In this document: piece by piece, positions 17,489 to 26,516 of the stretch | How the letters are laid out: the number at the start of each line of letters is the position of its first letter | How positions within the stretch are numbered: position 1 is the first letter of the stretch | Origin: an uncultured Alistipes sp. | GTDB taxonomy: Bacteria; Bacteroidota; Bacteroidia; Bacteroidales; Rikenellaceae | Reading direction: 5' to 3' | Assembly (NCBI GenBank): GCA_944320985.1 | Contig: CALUJN010000070.1 | Location: 1 to 64,000 of the forward strand | DNA length: 64,000 nt | Translations under genes and position numbers: made by a program | The notes under the pieces: generated by a model | Database searches by the model: none | What the model saw: only the letters and a program-made list of their open reading frames with translations | Told to the model about the DNA's origin: nothing

Positions 17489-19078
17489 TTATTTCAGCAT
17501 TTCACGATAGGTGACATCGACGATACGGCCCAGTCCCGTGTAGACTGCGGGCGTTACGTTGCGGAAGTCGCCGTTGGAATCGAATCCTTCGTAGATCCGC
17601 AGCGTTCCCGACTCTCCTTTCACACTCCCGACTACCAGGTCGTACGAGCGGTTGAGATTCTCGCTGTATCGGTAGATGTTGAACTTCAGACAGGTGATCT
17701 CTTCGCCCGGAAGCGAGAACTGTTGCGTGGTCTGCACGGGCGTCTGTGACAGATCGACGGCGTAGACCGTGCCGCCGACGGCATAGTACATCATGCTGCG
17801 CAGCGAACTGAAGGCGAACTGTGTGGCCTGTGCAATCTCCGGACAGGCCGACAGATCGGCCCAGGCGGCGCGCCCCAGGGCAAAGGCCGGGCCTCCCAGG
17901 TTGACGACACTCCACAACTCGCCGAGCTGCGTGCCGTAGAGCGTATATTCCGCCCCGTCGTGCAGTACGGTGTAGGTGATTCCCGTTCCGGTGTTGTTGG
18001 GATCGTACTTCGTGTTCTCCATCCAGACGAAATCCTTGCCTTGCGGAAATTCCTCGAAGGCCGTACCGATCACCTTGCCGCCGTTGTCCATCTCCGCGAG
18101 CAGCGTGATCAGATCGTTCATTTCGTGCAGGGCCTCGTATCCTCCTACGTCGCTGCTCCGCAGATTCGGGGCATAGGCCATAAAACGTTTGTTGTCCAGA
18201 TCGTAGAGCATGGCGGCCGGCACCATGATGTTCTGGGTCGAGATGTTGGTGCCGACGACCGGTGCGGCATGGAACGAGGCGCCGGTGACGGGGCCGAAGA
18301 GCCCGATACCCACCAGACATTCGGCGTAGTAGACCTTTCCGTCGGCAACCATCATCTTGGCGGCCGTCACGTCGGTGATGGCCTCCGGGGCCGGAGTGTC
18401 CGAATTCCCCATTTCGTATTGCAGCCGATACTCCTCCTTCCAGGCAAAGCCGCTGCGCCCCAGCCGGGTGGCACCGTCGCCCGTAAGCAGGTAGTAGGGG
18501 GATTCACCGTCGACGAAGCGCGACCATTGGATGCGATAGGGATTCCGCATCTCGGGCATGCCGTTTTCGGCCAGCACGTCGAGGTAGGTCTCGTTCGTGA
18601 CCTTCGAGACCATGTCCAGCCGGGCCCGGTTTTCGGCCCCCTCGGCACAGAGAACCATCCATCCTTCGGAGGTCGATTCGCTTACCTGCAGGTTGTATTC
18701 CGCCTGCCAGAAGACTCCCGAGGCACGTTCGATCACCCGGAACAGCAGCAGATAACTCCCCGGCAGCAACTCCACGTCGTACTCCAGATCGCGCGTTTCG
18801 GCCAGCAGCGTCATCGTCGGATTGTCGTTCTGTGAGAGAGCCCGCCATTCGAAGGCGTAGTCGCTCGCCGGGAAGTCGTTTTCTCCCAGGTCGGGCCGGA
18901 GTTCCAGCCGGGCGTGTGTCAGTACGGCGAGATCCGTCTCGATGCCCGTGATGACGGGCTCGGTCAGCGCATGGTAGTCGTAGTTTCCCAGGTCGCCGGC
19001 GCATGCGGTCAACAATACCCCCGCAGCCGTTCCTGGTCGAGGACGTAGTTGGTCATCGTGCTCTGGATGTACATCCAT
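17489..19078 (-). CDS. PKD-like family lipoprotein, signal peptide truncated
   Basis: Resembles the PKD-like lipoproteins that follow DUF4843 genes in SusC/SusD operons; role unknown. The mature part starts at the lipobox GVLLTACAGDLGNYDYH and runs about 500 residues with beta-propeller-like repeats. The 20 residues before the lipobox (MDVHPEHDDQLRPRP) are not a signal peptide: they are the +1 frame of the end of the upstream DUF4843 gene, which overlaps 19009-19078. Signal peptide residues AAGVLLTAC remain but the charged start and part of the hydrophobic core are missing. A small deletion joining the two genes near 19020-19035 explains both odd ends. As written, the protein probably could not be exported normally. 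Confidence 0.7.
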   Translation of the reverse strand: MDVHPEHDDQLRPRPGTAAGVLLTACAGDLGNYDYHALTEPVITGIETDLAVLTHARLELRPDLGENDFPASDYAFEWRALSQNDNPTMTLLAETRDLEYDVELLPGSYLLLFRVIERASGVFWQAEYNLQVSESTSEGWMVLCAEGAENRARLDMVSKVTNETYLDVLAENGMPEMRNPYRIQWSRFVDGESPYYLLTGDGATRLGRSGFAWKEEYRLQYEMGNSDTPAPEAITDVTAAKMMVADGKVYYAECLVGIGLFGPVTGASFHAAPVVGTNISTQNIMVPAAMLYDLDNKRFMAYAPNLRSSDVGGYEALHEMNDLITLLAEMDNGGKVIGTAFEEFPQGKDFVWMENTKYDPNNTGTGITYTVLHDGAEYTLYGTQLGELWSVVNLGGPAFALGRAAWADLSACPEIAQATQFAFSSLRSMMYYAVGGTVYAVDLSQTPVQTTQQFSLPGEEITCLKFNIYRYSENLNRSYDLVVGSVKGESGTLRIYEGFDSNGDFRNVTPAVYTGLGRIVDVTYREMLK

Positions 19079-19707
19079 TTGGCCGAGGAGATCTTGCCCT
19101 CTTCGTTGAAATCCGCACGTGCGATCTGCATCACGTCGCAGATGAGTTCGAACTTCTGCTGCGAGAAGTCTCCGATGAAGAGTTCCTGCCAGCCTGCGGG
19201 CGGAGCCGTGAACTGGTCGGAGAAGAGGATCGTGTAACGGACCGTCGAAACGGTGTCGCCTCCCGACTGGATCTGTTCCGTAAAGGGGATGCAGAAGTAG
19301 TCGTTGGCCGCGAGTTCGATAACAAGACGCTTGGTCATGCTTTTCAGCTCCTCCGTGCGGTAGAGCGTGATCGGAAAGTCGAACCAGGTGGCATTGGCTG
19401 GCAGGAGAGCCTCTTCCGCCATCGTATAGTCTACACCTTCGACGGCATCCGGCGAGGAGATCCGCAGATTCACCGGACGAGGCGTTTGCGACAACCGGCC
19501 CAGTTGCTGGATCCGTACCGGAACCTCCATCTGGTCGAGATCCTCATAGACGAACGTGTAGGAGGCCGTATCGATGAGCATGCCGTTGTTCTGCTGGTTG
19601 TTGAAATAGACGCCCTCGATCGCCCCGAAGTGTTCGGGAAGGCTCTCGCGGCAACCCGTCGCCAGAAGCGCCAGGATGAGAAGGGTGTGTATCGTATGCT
19701 GTTTCAT
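19009..19707 (-). CDS. DUF4843 lipoprotein, 3' end disturbed
   Basis: DUF4843 proteins are SusC/SusD-associated lipoproteins with no established activity. The 232-residue product has a lipobox (ILALLATGC), followed by the conserved GVYFNN and SYTFVYED segments and a middle part ending FTAPPAGWQELFIGDFSQQKF. The last residues (about LDQERLRGYC) run into what should be the signal-peptide region of the next gene in another frame, so the native C-terminus seems to be lost through the same small deletion. It follows SusD by 12 bp. Confidence 0.75.
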   Translation of the reverse strand: MKQHTIHTLLILALLATGCRESLPEHFGAIEGVYFNNQQNNGMLIDTASYTFVYEDLDQMEVPVRIQQLGRLSQTPRPVNLRISSPDAVEGVDYTMAEEALLPANATWFDFPITLYRTEELKSMTKRLVIELAANDYFCIPFTEQIQSGGDTVSTVRYTILFSDQFTAPPAGWQELFIGDFSQQKFELICDVMQIARADFNEEGKISSAKWMYIQSTMTNYVLDQERLRGYC

Positions 19708-19719
19708 GTCCGTAGTGTG

Positions 19720-21174
19720 CTATTGGATGTTGTCGGTTTCGGAGTCGGGCAGCGGTACGACGAAGACATTGTTGCTCGGCAGCGTATTCTGACTCGCTGT
19801 CGCCGAGCGGATGATCGTTGTGTAGAGCCGCTTGTAGAGGTAGAAGAGCTGTCCTTCGCCGTAGAGTTCTCGGATGTACTCATAGATGAGCAGCTCCTGC
19901 GTGAGACTCTGCAGCGAGGTGCTGATTCCCCGGTTGCGGCGCAGCATGTTGACGTACGAGGTGCCGTTGTTCAGATTGTCCGACTGGGCCTCGGCTGCGA
20001 TGAGGTACATCTCTCCCAGCCGCAACATCGGGATCATCGTGTTTTCGATCGCCCCGCTGTTCTCCATGTCGGCGTATTTGTAGAAATAGCGGTTTGAGCC
20101 CGAGGTGCTCCAACCCACCCGGTTGCGATAATCGTCCTGATAGCCTCCGGTGGTCTGGCCCCCGCCGTAGATCACCTGGTTGATGAGGGCCGACTCCATC
20201 TTGAAGACGAAGGTCGTGCGTGAGGGGCTGAAGTAGTCGAGAAAGATCTGGTTGCGGCTGCTGTGCGAGAGCGCAAAGAGCACTTCGGAGGAGAAGATCC
20301 GGTCGGGATCCTCCGTTCCTACGACCGCCGCACGCTCCACGAAGGGGAAGATCCCCTTGTCGGCGGCACGGATTACCTCCAGCGCCCGGTTGAAAGCCTC
20401 CGTACGGTTCCCGGCATAGAGCTGTACCCGGGCTTCGAGCGCCGTGACGGCGTAATAGTTCAGCCGCAGGGCCCGGTAGCGCAGGAACGACGAGCCGCCG
20501 CTCGGATCGGCACTCATGAGTGTCCCTTCGGTGATGACCGGATCGCCGGCCAGCTCCGTCCGGGCCCGGGTCAGATCGGCAAGTATGCGGGAGATCACCT
20601 CGCTGGCGGCCAGTTGTGGTTCGGGGGTCGTCGTGCGCGAGGTGTAGTAGGGGATCGAAAGGGCCTCGGGATGCTGCGAGTAGACCGGGCCGAAAAGCCG
20701 CAGCAGGTCGAAGTGCAGCATGGCCCGCAAGGCCAGCGCCTCGCCGCGGATGATTGCGGCATGTCCTGTGGTGAAGAGCTCCTCGCGCCCCTCGAGTCCC
20801 TCGAGGAGCTTGTTGCAGTTCAGGATCAGCGAATAGGCTTTGTTCCACGTTGCGTCGAGGCGGTCGCGCCAATAGTCACTCGCATAGTTGTAGCGTTTCA
20901 GATCGGGGTAGTTGCTCCATTTCACGGCATCGTCGCCGATCTCGTAGGCGCCGCCCATCACCTCGATCATCTCGGGGCCGAGCGAGGCGCCGTAGAGCTC
21001 CGTCGAACAGAGCTCGATGTAGATGCCGTTGAGCAGCTTCTGGAATCCCTCCTCCGAACTGAAGAGCTGTTCTTCGGAGATCTGGTCGTAGGGTTGTACG
21101 TCGAGCCATTGGCTGCATCCGCTGCCGAATGTTACGGCAGCAATCAGTGAGGTCGTTATGATGAAGTGTTTCAT
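19720..21174 (-). CDS. SusD/RagB outer-membrane lipoprotein
   Basis: Surface glycan- or peptide-binding lipoprotein that caps a SusC transporter. The 484 residues begin with a lipobox signal (LIAAVTFGSGC) and SQWLDVQPYDQISEEQLFSS, the standard SusD N-terminus. TPR-like helices follow (RGEALALRAMLHFDLLRLFG, LRLGEMYLIAAEAQ) and the sequence ends with a family-typical DSETDNIQ. It appears intact. It is 28 bp downstream of its SusC partner, which is disrupted, so this protein may lack a functional porin partner unless the SusC lesions are reversible or sequencing errors. Confidence 0.93.
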   Translation of the reverse strand: MKHFIITTSLIAAVTFGSGCSQWLDVQPYDQISEEQLFSSEEGFQKLLNGIYIELCSTELYGASLGPEMIEVMGGAYEIGDDAVKWSNYPDLKRYNYASDYWRDRLDATWNKAYSLILNCNKLLEGLEGREELFTTGHAAIIRGEALALRAMLHFDLLRLFGPVYSQHPEALSIPYYTSRTTTPEPQLAASEVISRILADLTRARTELAGDPVITEGTLMSADPSGGSSFLRYRALRLNYYAVTALEARVQLYAGNRTEAFNRALEVIRAADKGIFPFVERAAVVGTEDPDRIFSSEVLFALSHSSRNQIFLDYFSPSRTTFVFKMESALINQVIYGGGQTTGGYQDDYRNRVGWSTSGSNRYFYKYADMENSGAIENTMIPMLRLGEMYLIAAEAQSDNLNNGTSYVNMLRRNRGISTSLQSLTQELLIYEYIRELYGEGQLFYLYKRLYTTIIRSATASQNTLPSNNVFVVPLPDSETDNIQ

Positions 21175-21202
21175 GGTCTTCGGATTTTGGCGTGAGCGGT
21201 TC

Positions 21203-24200
21203 TCAGAAGGTGGCCGATATGGAGAGTGAAACCGTGCGGGCGAAGGGGTAGTCGATACCCCGTTCGTTCTTGACGGTCGAGAGGCGGAACATGTCGTTCA
21301 TGTAAGCCTGCACGGTCAGCGCCGAGAGCCCGAGGCGTTTGACGAACTTCTGGGTGAATTCATACCCTACGGAGAAGGATTCTCCCTCGATGTAGTTCTC
21401 GTCCATGACGAAACGCGACGACTTGTCGGTCTTCTGTACGAGCGAGATCCCCTTGAAGTAGGCTTCGCGGTTGTCGGGCGACCAGCGGTCGTAGAGGGCC
21501 CGCTTATCCTGGTTCTGGTAGACGTCTGCCGTGGAGATGTTTTCGACCTTCTCGAAGAGCGACGTGTTGAAGATCTGCCCGCCCAGGGCGTAGCGGAAGT
21601 AGGCGCCCAGCGAGAAGCCCTTGTAGTAGAAGGTCGTGCCGAGGACTCCTTCGATCTTGGGCTCCGTGTCGCCCAGCACCACCTCGTCGGCCGTGTCGTA
21701 GGTGAACGAGTAGCTGCCGTCCTTCTTGATGAAGAGCTCCTTGCCCGTAGCGGGGTCGATGCCAGCCGACCGCACGCCCCAGATGGCCGTGGGGCTGCCG
21801 CCGTCGTAGTAGCGGGTCGTGCCGGAGAGCGAATTCTTACCCTCCTCGTTGAGTGAGGCGAAGGCGTTGCCGATCTTCGCATAACGCGCCTTGGCATGGG
21901 TGCCGTTGAGGCTGATGTTCCAGTTGATGCGCTCCTCGGGACGGTAGATGGGCTACACCTTCAGGGTCAGTTCCACACCGTTTGTCTTCTGCTGTCCGGC
22001 ATTCATGGCCAGCGACGTGATACCCATCGATCCCGGCGTGGTGATGATCGCCAGCAGCGGGTCGGTGATCTTCACGTAATAGTCGAACGTCAGATTGATC
22101 CGGTTGCCCCACAGCGTGGCATCCACTCCGGCGTTGTAGTTGATCGTCTGCTGCCAGGCCAGATCCTCGTTCCCGAGTTGGTTCAGAACCACGCCCGTGC
22201 CGAAGATGTTGGTCATCCAGCCGTTGAAGACGTAGGTCGAGAAGGCCTGGTAGGCCGCGAAGTTCTGGTTGCCGGGATTTCCTGCCGAGGCCCGGAGTTT
22301 GAGCAGCTGGAAGAGACGGGTTCCGCGCATGAAACGCTCGTTGTGGATGTTCCAGCCGATTCCCGCCGACCAGGTGGTCCGGAAGCGGTTGTTCGTGCCG
22401 AACATCGAGGCACCGTCGCTGCGGTAGTTCACGTCGATCAGATAGCGGTTGTCGTAGGCATAGCCTCCGTTGAAGTAGAAGCTTGCCGCACGGGTCTGGG
22501 TCTGGGTATAGGTCGATTTCCCGCCTTCGGGATATCCGTTGGCGAACGACGGAGCGCCGAACTGGTCGTCGGTGAAGCCGTTGGCCTTGTATCCGTTCAT
22601 GACCGACTTGTTCGAACTGAAGTTGAAGCCCGCCACGGCATTGACCATGTGCTTGCCGCCGAACAGACGTCCGTAGGTGGCCGTGATGTCGCCTTCGTAG
22701 CTGGTGCTCTTGGTCAGTGAGTGGGTGTAGAGTCCCTTTTCGGTCTCTTCCTTGTCGTCGAAGTCCGTGTGCTGCGGCGAAAGGCGGCTTTCGCTCGTAC
22801 CGCTCGAGTGGGTGATGCCGAATTTGCCTCTGACGCGGAAATCATCCATGACGAACCATTCGAGGATGAAGTTGTTCGTGAAACCCACCTTGTCCCCCTT
22901 GTCGTAGTTGTTCAGGTGGGCATTCCAGAGCGGGTTGCCGATCGCTTCGGTCTCACCGGTCTGTTCGTTCCGGTAGTAATAGAGATACTTCTCGATCTGC
23001 CCCTCGTCGTTGGTCTTCTTGTAGTAGGGGTTGGCGGCGGCATACTCCGCAAAGGAGACCGTCGGATCGTTCGTCTTCTGATAGTCGATCGTGAGTTTGT
23101 TGCTGAACTGGAATTTTCCGGTACGGTAGATCAGGTCGATGTTGCCGCCGATGGTCTCCCGGTCGGACCCCTTCATCACACCCTGCACGCCGCCGTAGCT
23201 CAGGCCGATTCCGTAGCGGATCTTCTCTTCACCGCCTTCGGCGTAGAGGTTGTGCTTGTGGGTGAATCCCGTGCGCAGGGGCTCGCTCAGCCAGTAGGTG
23301 TCGATGCCCTGGGCGATGCCCTTGAGTCGTTCGTTGCGCAGGTTGTACAGCCGCAACTGGTTCGAGAGGTCGGTGTTGTCGGTGTAGACGCCGGCCAGGG
23401 TTTCGGATTGCAGCTTCTCGGCGGCGTTCATCAGGTTGTAGTCCGTCAGATCGGCCGTCGTGATGCTGAAGTCACCCTTGTAGGAGAGTTGCAGACGCCC
23501 CCGCTCGGGCATCTTGGTCGCGATGACCACCACACCGTTCGAGGCCTTCGAACCGTAGATGGCCGTCGAGGCGGCATCCTTGAGCAGTGTTACCGACGCC
23601 ACGCGGTTCATGTTGAGGTTCATGACCGTTTCGAGCGTCGTTTCGAATCCGTCGAGGATGAAGAGCGGCTGGTTGGGATCCGTTCCGTACTCCTCCTTGA
23701 GCCCCACGACGCTGCTCTTGCCGCGGATCTCGAAATCGGGCATGCGGTTGGGGTCCGAACCGAACTGGACACTCTCGGTGATCTTGAACGACGGGTCGAG
23801 CGTGGCCAGACTCTGCAGCTCGCTCTGGGTGCCGACGGCCATCAGCTCCTTGCTCTTGAACGTGGTGGCGGAACCTGTAAAACTCTCCTTCTTGCGCTGG
23901 TAGACACCCGTCACGACCACGTCGCCGACCTCGACGGCCGACTGCATGAGTTTGACCTCGCGGAATTCCGCCTCGTTGCGGCCGTTGAAGTGCCGCACGT
24001 GGGGTTCGTATCCGACGAACGAGAAGAGTACGTTGTAGATTCCCTGCGGAAGGGTCAGCGACCATTTGCCCTCGGCGTCCGTGGCCGTGCCGACCGTCGA
24101 ACCCTCGACGACGACCGTTACGCCGACCATCGGTTCTCGGTTGCCCGCATCACGGACCACCCCTTCGAGCGTAATGTGTTGATCTTTCTCCGCGCTCTGC

Positions 24201-24566
24201 GTCGATTGCTTCTCCGCAGGACGGTTATAGACGACGATCGTCCGCTCCTGGATCCGGGCGGCGAAGGGTGTGCCGGCAAAGAGGTCGTCGAGGACCTCCT
24301 GCAGCGGCGTGTTGTTGTAGGTGGTGTCGATGCGTTTGTCGATGTCGTGCAGCTGCCCCGAATTGTAGAAGAATTCGTACCCCACGGCGTTGCTGACACG
24401 GCGCAGCGCCTCACTGAGCGTGACCCCCTCCAACCGGAATGTCACACGCGGAGTCTGGGCCGCAGCCGTCGCGGGCAACCAGGCCACGAACAGCAACAGC
24501 AACAGAATTTTACGAAGGCTGGAACCCCCCCCCGAGGCGGGATGTGGTCCATGTTCTCTCCATCAT
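21203..24566 (-). pseudogene. SusC/RagA TonB-dependent transporter, disrupted twice
   Basis: The intact product would be a roughly 1,120-residue outer-membrane transporter. From the N-terminus it has a signal peptide, a secretin/TonB short N-terminal (STN) domain typical of FecR-regulated receptors, a carboxypeptidase-regulatory-like domain (ITLEGVVRDAGNREPMVGVT), the plug (VTLLKDAASTAIYGSKASNG) and the barrel ending SISATF. Lesion 1: the natural start ATGATG at 24564-24566 runs into a G9 tract (24525-24533) and then TAA; eight Gs would give MMERTWTTSRLGGGSSLRK followed by the hydrophobic signal. Lesion 2: an in-frame TAG at 21953-21955, where relatives usually have Ser (TCG) in a LTLKVSPIYRPEER-like context; the frame then stays open to 21203. 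Whether it is phase-variable, decaying or misread is open. Confidence 0.85.
24525..24533 (-). repeat. G9 homopolymer at the SusC N-terminus
   Basis: Nine Gs on the coding (minus) strand, 11 codons after the predicted start. Length 9 puts the start codon out of frame with the transporter; length 8 joins them. Position and sequence are those of a contingency (slipped-strand) tract. Confidence 0.65.
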
Positions 24567-24628
24567 TTTGTGGATCTCTTTATTTAACGGGTTGTTCGTA
24601 TCGTGTTCGTTGAGTTGTCGCATGTTTT

Positions 24629-25702
24629 TCAGCGGAGATGCATCACGCCGTCGATTACCTCGCAGCGGATGCCGGTTGTGCCGGCCAGCAGGTCGAGGAT
24701 GTAGTCGATGCCACGTTCGCGGCGGATTTTGCCCGAGAAGGTGTAGCCTCGCAGCGCCTCGGCCACGACGATGCGGATTCCGTAGGTGCGTTCGAACCGT
24801 TCGGCAAGCCGCCACAACGGCTCGGCCTCGAACCACAGCCACCCTTCGGTCCAGGCGGCATAAGCTTCGCCATCCACCTCGCGGACCGAGGTCGCCTCCG
24901 TGTTGCAGTCGAACCGTACCTGCTGGTCGGGGGTCAGTTCGAGGGGATCGGCGTTTTCGGCCGCACGGTAAGCGATCCGTCCCTCGACGAGCGTGGTGAC
25001 GTGTTCGCTCTCGTCGGCATAGGCGTGGACATTGAAGCGGGTTCCCAGCACCCGGATGCTCTCTCCGCCCGGAATCTCCACCCGGAAGGGACGGCACGTA
25101 TCGCGTTGTACGTCGAAGAAGGCCTCACCCGTGAGGAGGACTTTCCGCTCGTCGAGCCCCTCGAACGAGGCCGGGTATTCGAACGTCGAGCCGGCATTGA
25201 GCCAGACTTCGGTGCCGTCGGCGAGCGTCAGGTGGAACTCCTTGCCGGCGGGCACCTCGATTTTCATCCGTTGCCGGGCCGCCAGGGCTATGCGTTCGTT
25301 TCCGGTTTCGAGCGCCACCTCTCCACTTTGGGCGCCATCCAGACGGACCGCCTGTTCGAGGTTCATGCGACGACCGTCGTCGGTGCTCATCACCACCTGT
25401 TGCCGGTCGATCTCGACACCCATCCGTGCCAGTTGCTCGAAGGCGTCGGGGGCCTTCGGTTCCGGCCCTCCGACCAGCAATACGGCGGCCGCCATGACGG
25501 CTGCGGCCATGCTCGCCGCGGCGATTCCTCGGATTCGTTTGATGCGGATTCTGCGGCGGATGCGATCCTGCAGATCGGCATAATCCCGTTCGTCGGGATG
25601 TTGCGGTTCATTTCCGGCTGTTTGCTGCCAGAGTTGGTCGAGCAGTTCCTCCTCCTGAGCGTCGATCTTCCGACGCGGGATACGGGGGGTCTCCATATTC
25701 AT
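24629..25702 (-). CDS. FecR-family anti-sigma factor
   Basis: Inner-membrane regulator that relays a signal from the TonB-dependent transporter to its ECF sigma factor. The 357 residues have a cytoplasmic N-terminus (to about residue 85), one membrane segment (GIAAASMAAAVMAAAVLLVG), a periplasmic FecR domain (LTLADGTEVWLNAGSTFEYPASF ... GEAFFDVQRD ... RVLGTRFNVHAYAD) and a C-terminal DUF4974-type, STN-like domain. It lies between the sigma gene and the STN-bearing SusC, the classical arrangement for cell-surface signalling. Confidence 0.93.
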   Translation of the reverse strand: MNMETPRIPRRKIDAQEEELLDQLWQQTAGNEPQHPDERDYADLQDRIRRRIRIKRIRGIAAASMAAAVMAAAVLLVGGPEPKAPDAFEQLARMGVEIDRQQVVMSTDDGRRMNLEQAVRLDGAQSGEVALETGNERIALAARQRMKIEVPAGKEFHLTLADGTEVWLNAGSTFEYPASFEGLDERKVLLTGEAFFDVQRDTCRPFRVEIPGGESIRVLGTRFNVHAYADESEHVTTLVEGRIAYRAAENADPLELTPDQQVRFDCNTEATSVREVDGEAYAAWTEGWLWFEAEPLWRLAERFERTYGIRIVVAEALRGYTFSGKIRRERGIDYILDLLAGTTGIRCEVIDGVMHLR

Positions 25703-25774
25703 TCGGTAACTATCTTTCTTTATCGAATAAATACGGCAGAGGGTAAAACTACGTACTGAAAAATCGGATTTTTT

Positions 25775-26332
25775 TCAGATTTTTTTGATTTCACCCCGCA
25801 GACGGCGCAGGGCCTTGTAGAGAATCGTCTCCACGGTACGACGCGAGATCGAGAGTTCGGAGGCGATGGCGGCGTGTTTCTTCTGTTCGAAATAGTTCAT
25901 CTCCACGACGCGGCGGCTTTGGTGTGGAAGCCGGGCGATGGCCGGCAGAAGCAACTCCTCCGGTCGCTCGTTCTCCGCCTCGTCGGGATTCTCCGAGAGA
26001 CTCTCGACGGAGTTTTGGGCCTTGAGGAGCTCTTGGCGGCGGAGGCGGATGGCCCGTCGTTGGCACTCCCGGAGGGCATTGTTGTGGGTAGCCCGCAGCA
26101 GGTAGTTGCGCAGGGATTTCTCTTCGTCCAGATGCCGGCGGTTGAGCCAGAGTGTGACGAAGAGCTCCTGAACGAGTTCGCGGGCATCGACCTCGTTGTG
26201 GAGAATCGTTTCGGCGTAGCGTCGCAACGTTTCGCTCCAGGCCATGTAGACCGCCTTGAAAGCCGCTTCATTCCCGGATTTCAAGGCAAGCACCGTCCGG
26301 CGATTGTCCGATATGTCGAATGAATCACCCAT
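25775..26332 (-). CDS. ECF RNA polymerase sigma factor (FecI-like)
   Basis: Alternative sigma factor that probably activates the SusC/SusD operon downstream. The 185 residues contain region 2 (FKAVYMAWSETLRRYAETIL ... RELVQELFVTLWLNRRHL) and region 4 (LPHQSRRVVEMNYFEQKKHAAIASELSISRRTVETIL, with the helix-turn-helix). It belongs to the Bacteroidetes FecI-like group always paired with FecR proteins. It has its own housekeeping-type promoter upstream. Confidence 0.94.
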   Translation of the reverse strand: MGDSFDISDNRRTVLALKSGNEAAFKAVYMAWSETLRRYAETILHNEVDARELVQELFVTLWLNRRHLDEEKSLRNYLLRATHNNALRECQRRAIRLRRQELLKAQNSVESLSENPDEAENERPEELLLPAIARLPHQSRRVVEMNYFEQKKHAAIASELSISRRTVETILYKALRRLRGEIKKI

Positions 26333-26354
26333 TTTTCTAACCTAACCTGCATCG

Positions 26355-26384
26355 CAAATATACGGATTCTGTGTGAAAAGGCAA
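26355..26384 (-). promoter_or_regulatory. Promoter of the ECF sigma gene
   Basis: Minus-strand -7 box TATATTTG (26355-26362) and -33 TTG (26382-26384), 19 bp apart, about 22 bp before the sigma start codon. The rest of the 184-bp gap (to 26516) is GC-rich with no gene. Confidence 0.65.
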
Positions 26385-26516
26385 GAATCCCGGCATTTTT
26401 TGTCCTTCCCGGCAACGGTTTCGGGCAGACTGCGCGGCGCCTCGGCGTTCGAACGTCCTCAACGGAGAAGATCCTCGGAACGGCTCTCCTCCGTGATGTT
26501 GACGGCCCGTTCCGCC

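Noticed and set aside
26460..26516. Inverted repeat GGAACGG/CCGTTCC as a terminator for the GlpT-type gene
   Set aside because: The loop exceeds 20 bases and no T-run follows on the minus strand.
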